A DNA stretch of 64,000 nt, taken from contig JACVRA010000014.1 of assembly GCA_019828545.1 (NCBI GenBank), positions 62,001 through 126,000 of the forward strand, written 5' to 3'. This DNA comes from Paracamarosporium sp. OC-R06-R3. Taxonomy: Eukaryota > Ascomycota > Dothideomycetes > Pleosporales > Didymosphaeriaceae. The translations under genes and the position numbers were made by a program. The notes under the pieces are model-generated. The model saw nothing but the letters and a program-made list of their open reading frames with translations, did not search any database and was not told where the DNA came from. How positions within the stretch are numbered: position 1 is the stretch's first letter; each line of letters starts with the position of its first letter. Positions 56,372 to 64,000 of the stretch are shown in pieces.

Positions 56372-58281
56372 GATGGCGGTTGTGGAGTGCAAGGGTGTGT
56401 GGCGGTCGAGGTGAGGTGGGGGAGAAGGCGATGGCGGGGACGAGGTGGCTCTTGCCCCGGGTTATATAGCAGGAAGCTGCAGTCGCGGTTGCGTGGGAAG
56501 AGCGATCCGTGGGTTGCAGGTCCGGATACCGTGGGTGGAATACGTAGGAGCAGCGCTTGGGTGAACAGGTGAGCAAGCAGGCAGAACCACCGTCAGTACT
56601 CAACTCCGCCGCCCTGCGAACTGCGAAGCGGGACAAGCTCAGAGCGCGGCGCCCGGCGAAACTGCTGTTCCGCGCTCCAGGCAGCACCTGACGTGGCTGA
56701 CGACATGGCTCCGCGGTGGAGCTTTGGCCGGTCACGTGGGGCGTCCAGACTTTTGCGCAATTACTCAGTCATCCAGCATCTCGAATAATTTCCGCTAGTG
56801 CGCGGGTCCTCGTCGCCATCGAGGCGTCCCCCCGTCAGCCGCATCCGCGCGCGAAGTTTGTTTGTTGTCGCGGGCCCTGTTTGTTTCGCCTTGACGACTC
56901 GCCAGCAGCCTGGTTTCGCCCTCCGCCTTGTGCGTCACAGAAGGTTCCTTCGCCTATGGTCCTGTGGCCCTGCGACACCGGCAACACCTGCTGTGCCATG
57001 CAGCACCACAGAAGGCACTATCGAACCCGTGATACCTCGCAGCGAGGCCGTCGGTCGCCTGTCATCATCACGAAGTCGCTCTCAGCGCCGTGTTTGTGTC
57101 CCTGAACAAGCAACGCCAAACAAACAACGCGTGGGAAATGAGGACGCTGACCATGATCGTGAAGCGTGACAAGCCTAGCCTCAGGCCGTAGGGCCGACTC
57201 CTGCGACAGCCAGCACGGCTCAGCCCACGGCTACAACGGGCCTCCGCGACGTCAGTGGGCTGCATCTCCACACGATCGGTTCTCGTCGCATGTTTCTGCC
57301 CTCAGTTGCGTGCTGCGCGAGACCCCAGCAACTCGCTCAGCTGGACGGTCGCTGATGGCATCGTACAGCGCCAATGTTCCCGTGCGTCTCAGGACTCGTA
57401 CCCGCAGGCTGGCAGCATGGCCTGCGTTACCCCAGGATGTGCAATCCGTGGTGCACACCGGCGGCCTCGCCATCTCAACTAAGATATGCCTGCAGCGCAT
57501 CAGGGATCTCCCCTTCGTATCCTTGCGCGCTCCACCATGTTGAACGCGTGCGGCAGCCCGCCGCCCACAAAACAATGGTCCCCATCTGCTCCTTTCTAAA
57601 TTTATTTACTCAAGCAGTGCCCACATGCCCTCCGCTTCCCTGCGCCGCCCATTGTTTCCACCCCTCCGTTCGTTTTAACCTCTCAACCTACGTTTGCTAC
57701 ATTCGTTTCTACCGCTCCGCGTCTGTCACTCTTTGTTGTGGTTGGATCCCTTGGGTGTTTGGTTCATTTCAACCACTTCAGCCGGCCTCGGGCTACTGCG
57801 ACCGCTCTATTGGGACGACGTGAGCCTTCCCGATCTGGTCTCCGCGTCGCTGACAGCCGCGCTGAGAGAGAGTATACTAAGTATACTAATACTTTCTCGC
57901 GTGCCTCACACGCGTTCAGTCTCGTGTCCTTTTTGCCTAGTCCACCTGCGCCCCCGACCACAAGAGCCTGATATTTCTATCGTACGACCGTCTTTTGTCC
58001 ACAAAGTCACCACGCCACCGCTCATCTGGGGGGAGGAACCAATGATCCTTCGACTTCTACTGGAGGCTTCCAACACTCGTTCCACAATCCCCGCTCGATC
58101 ATTGGTCCAGGATCTCGCGTCGACTTGATCTCCTTCCTTGACGACTTCTCTACGGGCACGCTGCCAAACTGGGGTTTTGTGCAACATTGGACAGAAGTTG
58201 GAAGATATATTTAGGGATTGAATCACCCCAGGATACGTGATACACCCTCCACCACCCAGTCCGGTTACGGTTGCAGGCAAC
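56372..58281. promoter_or_regulatory. Divergent promoter region, RAD23 / four-helix membrane protein
   Basis: 1.9 kb with many overlapping GC- and CT-rich open frames (up to ~150 codons) but no recognisable protein. It could include a long 5' leader of the gene starting at 58282. Confidence 0.5.
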
Positions 58282-59673
58282 ATGTTTTCAAGAAGATTTT
58301 ACCTTTCACTTTTCGGCGCCGTAGCATGGTCCACTACAGCCGCCGACACCATCCTGGACATTCTCAATGCGGTTTCGTTGTCTACTGTTCATTCTCGCTT
58401 ATTGGGGTTGGCAGGTGCTGCGAGTGCTTTTGACGTTGTCGCTCTCGGCGCAGTGTCTGTTTTCTCGGCTCAGTATGCTTGGACAAGAGAAGGAATCATC
58501 AAAGATGCGCCACAAGCAACGAAGATCCTCGCAATATTTTGTGTGTTGCTTTCCGTTGGAGCTTTGGTCATATCACTGGCAACTATCGTCACTATTCGAT
58601 TACATCTGCAGGAGTTAAAAGACGCACCGAAGGATGGCGAAACTTCGGATTGGGATGGTACTTCGTCAGCTCAAATTGCAGTATGGGTGCTGGCCTGTCT
58701 CAGCCAAATCGTACTGTTCTCCTCACCCTTGTGGTGTGGATCAAGACCGCAAGTCCAAAATGTGGTTGTATCAGGCCCTCGCGACTCTGTTATGTCTGAA
58801 GTACGTTATTCGACACCGACCCCGAATTTTTATATGCTGGAGCCCGCCCAGCCATCATCCCCCCTCGCTGCTCTCCCATCACCAACCTTTTCTACTCGGT
58901 CGTCTCAATCGTTGAAGTCTTGGAGAGACTCTTTACAGCAAGTCGTACGCCCCATGACGTCGCGAAGCAGATTGGTCAACAGGCCTTCGTTCAACCGAGA
59001 TGTTTATAGCATTCACTCTGATGGCTTGTCTGTCAACAGTGCAACTCAACCCGATGCCTTTGACTCGTGGGAAGTTGATGCACAAAGCAAGGATGCTGCA
59101 TCACAGCTTGCCTCATCATCGGTATTAGCACCCTTGCGAGGCACAGCTCTTGAAACGATTCCTGGAAGTCGACCGGCAAGTCCTGCTCGACCGTTAGATG
59201 GCCCATTCCCCATGATGGACGACGACGAAGAAGAAGAGCTACCGCCCCCACCTAAACTTGCACTCGACACATCGCGCCCACCAAGTCCGGGCGGCAGCGA
59301 GGCGCACATTCATCCTTTATTCAGGAGCGAGAGCCCAACACCACCTCCCGCCGCAACACCAGGGACAAGTATAATTGCAAGCCCACTCGCCAACCAAGTC
59401 ATCACTTGCCCACCGCGTCCCTACAGTCGGATGCGCTCAAACAGTAGCCGTTCCAACAACAGTGCTGCAAGCCCGGCCCTTGTTCATTCTCGTAGCTTTG
59501 TGAACGAGCGAGCCAATAGCCGCCTCTCACAGAACTCGCGCTCGCGGACTCCTTCGCCTCCTAGCAGGCAAATGACGCCTCCGATACCAGACTTCGTTCT
59601 CAACTCCTCGCCAAGAAGCAGTGTGAGCGGGAGCCGGTGGAAGGTTAACCTACAAGTCGACACAAGTCGATGA
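58282..59673 (+). CDS. Four-helix membrane protein with disordered Ser/Pro-rich tail
   Basis: Single exon, 463 aa from the ATG at 58282; frames extending upstream to 58237 lack an ATG start. Four hydrophobic segments lie in the first ~175 residues: FYLSLFGAVAWSTTAADTIL (~6-25), LLGLAGAASAFDVVALGAVS (~40-60), ILAIFCVLLSVGALVISLAT (~83-110) and IAVWVLACLSQIVLFSSPLW (~142-165). The remaining ~290 residues are disordered and rich in Ser/Pro/Arg with an acidic run (DDDEEEEL) and SP sites. The layout resembles conserved fungal integral membrane proteins of unknown function; I do not recognise a named family. The tail has many potential CDK/MAPK-type SP sites. Divergent from RAD23. Confidence 0.8.
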   Translation: MFSRRFYLSLFGAVAWSTTAADTILDILNAVSLSTVHSRLLGLAGAASAFDVVALGAVSVFSAQYAWTREGIIKDAPQATKILAIFCVLLSVGALVISLATIVTIRLHLQELKDAPKDGETSDWDGTSSAQIAVWVLACLSQIVLFSSPLWCGSRPQVQNVVVSGPRDSVMSEVRYSTPTPNFYMLEPAQPSSPLAALPSPTFSTRSSQSLKSWRDSLQQVVRPMTSRSRLVNRPSFNRDVYSIHSDGLSVNSATQPDAFDSWEVDAQSKDAASQLASSSVLAPLRGTALETIPGSRPASPARPLDGPFPMMDDDEEEELPPPPKLALDTSRPPSPGGSEAHIHPLFRSESPTPPPAATPGTSIIASPLANQVITCPPRPYSRMRSNSSRSNNSAASPALVHSRSFVNERANSRLSQNSRSRTPSPPSRQMTPPIPDFVLNSSPRSSVSGSRWKVNLQVDTSR

Positions 59674-61178
59674 AAACGCACTATCGGCGTTGTACGCCAC
59701 CACCGCAGAAGCTATGCTCACGGTCTGGACACCTCACATAGCACGATGCCTCCTGCATTTCATGCGTTATGATACCAACTCTTTCCTTTTGTTACAACGG
59801 GTCTCGCTACTGCCTCTACCTCGAGCGCACGCACAGTCTCGTTCATTTCTTTCTAGTAGCCTACGGGCATCGTCGCTTTAGCGCTTGAATCGGCGTTCTG
59901 TGACTTAAAATGGGGGGGGCTTTGGCTTTTAGACCCTTTTAGCGATACCACAGCAGCCCTGGTTATTGCAGTAGTTTTTATTGTGTTAGTAGTATTAAGG
60001 CTAGACGCGTCGGTTGTATATTATAAGGTGGTTGGTTTTACACTGGACGGAAAACCTTAGGGTCTGCAAATGCGGCACCTGAATATGCTTTGGCGGCTTG
60101 GAAAATGGATCGGATTGATGTCGATAGAGAAACGAAAACTTTGTTGCGCTGGCAGCATTTCAATTGGAATTATCTTGCTCATGTAACTCTGCTTGAATTA
60201 TTTGTTGTTGACTGCGTTTTTGCATGATACAGTAGAGATGCTGTTGTGGTTTTGTGGACAGACTCTGCTTATGTTACATTATGATTTGAAATATGCGAGT
60301 TGGCTGTGTAGACAACTAGACAAGTGTTGGTGCTGGGATTGATATGCTTTGCTTGTATTAAGTATTCAAAGGGAGTACATTAAAGGTATATTGTGAGAGT
60401 TTGATTGTCATGTATATAAAAAACCTTTCCTACTATATACTCTTACCATTTTGCTCTTTTTTTATTACGCCCTTTTTTTTGTGCCGATTCCCAGGGGAAT
60501 CACCTTTTTCGTATCATTTTTGTCTTAAGGCGTATGCCGAATTTTCGTCAAAAACAGCACTCCACATACTATTGCCATTCACCCTAAACTGGTTCCCCGG
60601 CCAAGGACACCTTCTGTCAGGGTTCTCAATCAACAAATCATAAACTTTCTTCTGGGCAAGCGTGGCGAAGAAATTCGCTTATACTTCCGCCATATACTGA
60701 TTCAATAAAATCAAATCAGCTAGATCTCAAATCCATGCGATCCAAAACCCAAGCCATACGGCTCAAAATACCTATTCAGGATTCCCAGCCCTCGTACAAA
60801 ATCTCACCCAATCCGCGCACACCAATCCGCAGAACCCAACCTTGCATGCAATCTACGATGTTCCACGATCCGTGCAATACCGTGGCTACAGCCCAGACCT
60901 CGTCCCCTCCCGCTAGCCCACGAAGCCGAAATTGACCGCATGGCAAAGTCGCACTCGTCAATGCGGGACGTCGAGCTGTCGAGCGTTCATGCGCATGCGT
61001 GCGTCGTGCGCAGCATGCTTTGCCATTCCCGGCTTGGCTCCAGGGGACCGGATCCATGCTGGGGGCCCACTCGGTGGCATCGGCTGACGTGCATGGTGCG
61101 GGCGGCCAATGGGAGCATTTGGAAAAGTTCTGACGTGGAGGGACGAGGGAGTGGTTTTTGAGGTTTTCTCTAGAGTTT

Positions 61179-61214
61179 GGGGGTTTATTTGGGGAGTTGG
61201 GAGGGAAGAGGGGG
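61179..61214 (+). other. Candidate G-quadruplex motif
   Basis: Five G-runs (5, 4, 3, 3 and 5 Gs) separated by loops of 7, 4, 1 and 4 bases, satisfying the usual G3+N1-7 rule on the plus strand. More G-runs follow to ~61280. Confidence 0.6.
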
Positions 61215-61857
61215 TGTGAGGAGGGTGGAGAGTGTACGGGTGGTTGGGTGGTGGCCGGGGATGGGGATGGGGGCGGTTGAATGGGCATGTTGATACGTGA
61301 GTAAGACGGATGTACAGTGTGTTTGAGGCACGGTAGAGTACGGGGGTGGTGTGCGTGAGGCGTCGCTGATACCACGTATTTTTAATGTCGCTTAGGCTTA
61401 CCTCAAAGGCGAGGTGGTTGTTGGCAGCTCATGCTAGCTATCGAAGAATGCGTATACCAATGCGTATACAAAAATTCTCGCAGGACAAGAAAAGGGAGAA
61501 GTTGAACGGCCATCTTGCAAAGATAGTTAGGGTCGTACAAGCTGGGTTCTAGCTTGGCAATTGCGACTTTGCTACAACCACTGAGTTGCTCCAGCATTCC
61601 TCGTGAACACTATGGCCCGTAAAAGCGATGTTTCGGGCGATTCTCCAACCTCTTGTGGCAGTCAAAATGATTGCCGAGACGCCCTGACGACCGCAGGTTT
61701 GTCTGGTGACCATAGCGAAAGACACCTGCCCTTGAAAATCGGGCTGGAGTAGCGTAGCCGTAATGTAGCGGACAAGGATGCAACAGCATGTCTGCAGATT
61801 TCATGGGGAACGAAGTAGTCCTCGACGTATCGATTAGCTGTTCGGGGCACCTTCTGC

Positions 61858-61872
61858 GATGATGATGATGAT
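61858..61872. repeat. GAT trinucleotide microsatellite
   Basis: Five perfect GAT units in non-coding DNA. Confidence 0.75.
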
Positions 61873-62850
61873 GCATTCCCGCCGCGGCCTTCAAATCTTT
61901 GGCGCAGATTAACGTTGCCGTTCTAGGGAAGGCCCGGGTTGGTTCAGCCTCTGAGACTGCCACCTTGTTGAGCAGTCACACCTCCGCAATTGATCACAGC
62001 GACCTCTGGCCAGCTAGAAGGCCCTTCTTATTGTACTATTGTCTATTGGACTTCACATTCACCAGCTCGCAGATACAGTAAGCGGCATTGTGGCGTTTAC
62101 CTCCCTCGCGCTTCTTTAGGGTTAGCGCGTTCCGAAGCTGGGCAATTGCGACCATCCGCGAACACCTTTGCCTCAACCTCACGCAGCCTCTTCGAACAGG
62201 CGTTGGGTCCTTTTACTCATTTGTAAACTTTGTGGATTCTTTTCTACTACTTCATTCGAAACTGGCCCCGTGCGACTTCAGGCCTACCACCTCTCGCGCC
62301 ATCTTTTCCGGCGCTCTTTTTCTCCCCACGCTCCGTTGATTAGAGCCAACCCGCAGGACACCTGGACGCTTGCGAAGTCCCCAAATTTGAGTCGTCGCTT
62401 GTTTTGAGGATGATTGTCTAGCCTTGTGACAATTTCTCTGCATACATTACCTCACCCGACACTGTGCTACGAAGGCAGCGGTCATCAGGTATGAGCCTTC
62501 TTCTCACTCAGATCCCAAAGTCCCAGCTTGCCAGTATGCAAACCATCGACGCATAGATGGTTTGCGGCAATTGTTTCAACAACATGGCATAATTCTCTTC
62601 AAGTTGCAAGCTTTCACATGTTACGCAACTTGCTCGATCTATACACTTGGAGAGGCTGACCATTCAGGTTTACAGTACCGTCGCTCCATCTAATTGTACG
62701 GCACAGTTTTTTTGGCCATAAGTGAGCAATTCTACAGGTGAGCCAAACTACTTTTTACTGACTTCGCATCAATACTCGCGGCTGCGATACTTGCAGCGAT
62801 TCTGTTCGCGGGCTAACGGCATTGCTTGTTCCAGAACCGGTCTCACCAAA

Positions 62851-64000
62851 ATGCCGCCAAAGCGAAAGAACAAAGCAACAAAGACGTCGCTTATCACGTC
62901 GCTCAAAACACCACCAGGTTAGCCGTCTCCCCAACCTTTTCTCCCACTATTGCGTTTCGCCTCCAGCTCCTGCTAACATGCTATTTCCTTGGCACAGCAA
63001 ATGCGGCTAGATCTCCTAAGCGAAGAAATAGTGCAGGTTTCCCTGGACCGAAGATGTCGCGTCTTCATCCTTCAGAACCTCTCCATATGAAAACCCGACG
63101 AGCTGTGAAGACGGCTTCAAACCAAGACAGTTCTGCCGTTTCGTCAGTCGCCAGCTCCAATAGTCGGCGGAGCTCACTTAACGACTTGCCGCACTTCGAT
63201 GATGGCCATTCAGAGATCGAGGATGAGCGACCAACCAAGCGCAACCGACTTTCAACCGATTCTGGAACGGACTCCTTCGCCGATCAGGTCGACGTCGCAG
63301 TGAATAGAACTATTGCGCCCGATACTTCCATGTCTAATTCCCAGGATGCGTCTAGCGGCTCGAAAGCGTCGCCCAAAAAGAGGCGCGCATCGGATGGATT
63401 TTCCGAATCACGCGCGAATGGTGTTCTTACACGGACCCAGAGCGACATCTCTGAACAACAACAGCCGCGCAGGAAAAAACGAAGAACAACGACACAGACA
63501 CCCGCCGAAGCAGATCAACCACCAGAATTGACAGATGCGTCTACTGCGCCTAATTCTCCGGAGCAAATCCTGGAAGTTGAAAGCAGCCAAAGTCTGCATC
63601 ATGTCCTTCCCACCAACGGCGATGCCCCTACAAAGATGGGAAGGCGTCTACCTGGACGTCGGCGTGCACCTCATGCCGACATCAATGTTGAGATAGACCT
63701 GCGACGACAACTCAATCTGAAAATGAGTTATCGTAGTCTTGCTAAGATACAAAAGAATATCCTCGAGGAGCTTTCTAACCGAACGACTTCATCACTTGAC
63801 GATGATCCCCAGTTCCATAAGCAATGTCCCGAGTACGAGCCACTTATGGCATCTCTTGACCAGTATAAAGAACGACGACTTGCGCAGGTCGAAGCGCTTC
63901 GAAGCGAAAAGCTTGCGCAACTTGAACGTGTGGTTGTAGCCGAAGAGCACATTACGAAGGAAAAGTATATTCAACGATTTTATGATCTCCAAGAGGATTT
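62851..64000 (+). CDS. 5' part of a basic coiled-coil nuclear protein, runs off the window
   Basis: Exon 1 is 62851-62917 and exon 2 starts at 62998 and stays open to the right edge; the 80-nt intron has a GCTAAC branch site. About 356 codons are visible with no stop. The N-terminus is strongly basic (MPPKRKNKATK) and the first ~230 residues are disordered with clusters such as KKRR and RKKRRTTT that look like nuclear localisation signals. From ~245 (RRAPHADINVEIDLRRQLNLKMSYRSL) the sequence becomes helical and charged: LDQYKERRLAQVEALRSEKLAQLERVV is a likely coiled coil that continues at the edge. This block may be a conserved fungal domain, but I cannot name it. The join reads KTPPANAARSPKRR, keeping the basic character. 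A chromatin or transcription role is an inference from composition. Confidence 0.75.

Larger units (their letters stand above)
59674..62850. other. 3.2-kb intergenic region
   Basis: No convincing gene. Contents: AT-rich 3' flank to ~60.7 kb, then a region on both strands with proline- or glycine-rich open frames, a G-rich tract (61179-61214), a GAT microsatellite (61858-61872) and a CT-rich stretch probably forming the leader of the last gene. A 199-codon minus-strand frame (60776-61375) was rejected. Confidence 0.5.

Noticed and set aside
56716..58128. Several overlapping 120-150 codon plus-strand frames upstream of the 58282 gene
   Set aside because: They overlap in different frames, are CT/GC-rich and carry no motif. 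More likely promoter and leader.
60776..61375. 199-codon minus-strand frame
   Set aside because: Extremely Pro/Ser-rich at the start and opposite a G-rich tract, with no family motif. It looks like a composition artefact.

Overview
The window is nuclear DNA of a filamentous ascomycete. Genes are interrupted by short GT-AG introns (46-172 nt, several with CTAAC/CTGAC-like branch sites), there is a HET-domain gene, and the housekeeping proteins are fungal-type (SEC16, NEO1, complex I 78 kDa subunit with fungal length). The gene set and style fit a Dothideomycete, probably Pleosporales; that is inference, since no rDNA or marker gene is present. I see about 20 protein genes and no tRNA, rRNA, intact transposon or CRISPR.

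Layout. 1-12.1 kb: the 3' end of an unidentified gene, then the divergent pair SEC16 (COPII scaffold, minus) and NEO1 (P4-ATPase flippase, plus), both secretory-pathway genes sharing a 1.0-kb promoter region. 12.1-26.3 kb: an accessory block with a HET-domain protein, a BAHD/trichothecene-type acyltransferase, a secreted astacin-like metalloprotease and a secreted, probably GPI-anchored pentapeptide-repeat protein, followed by a 5.3-kb gene desert. The desert holds two families of strongly decayed tandem repeats and is the oddest part of the window. 26.3-45 kb: housekeeping genes again: a Ypt4/Rab4 GTPase with an unusual insertion, a choline-transporter-like (PNS1/CTL) membrane protein, gamma-tubulin complex subunit GCP2/Spc97, mitochondrial ATP synthase beta (7 exons), complex I 78 kDa subunit (5 exons) and EMC7 (3 exons). 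45-50 kb: an orthodox aquaporin and an F-box protein. 50.3-56.4 kb: a Nudix hydrolase, the bifunctional purine enzyme ADE16/17 and RAD23. 58.3-64 kb: a four-helix membrane protein with a long disordered tail and the 5' part of a basic, coiled-coil nuclear protein that runs off the window.

Functional links are loose, as usual in fungi: ATP2 and the complex I subunit (oxidative phosphorylation) lie 3 kb apart, and SEC16, NEO1, YPT4 and EMC7 all act in ER/Golgi traffic or membrane biogenesis. The acyltransferase has no PKS, NRPS or P450 beside it, so a secondary-metabolite cluster is not supported. Most splice structures below were worked out by hand: reading frame is preserved across every listed intron and family motifs are restored at the joins, but none is backed by transcripts.
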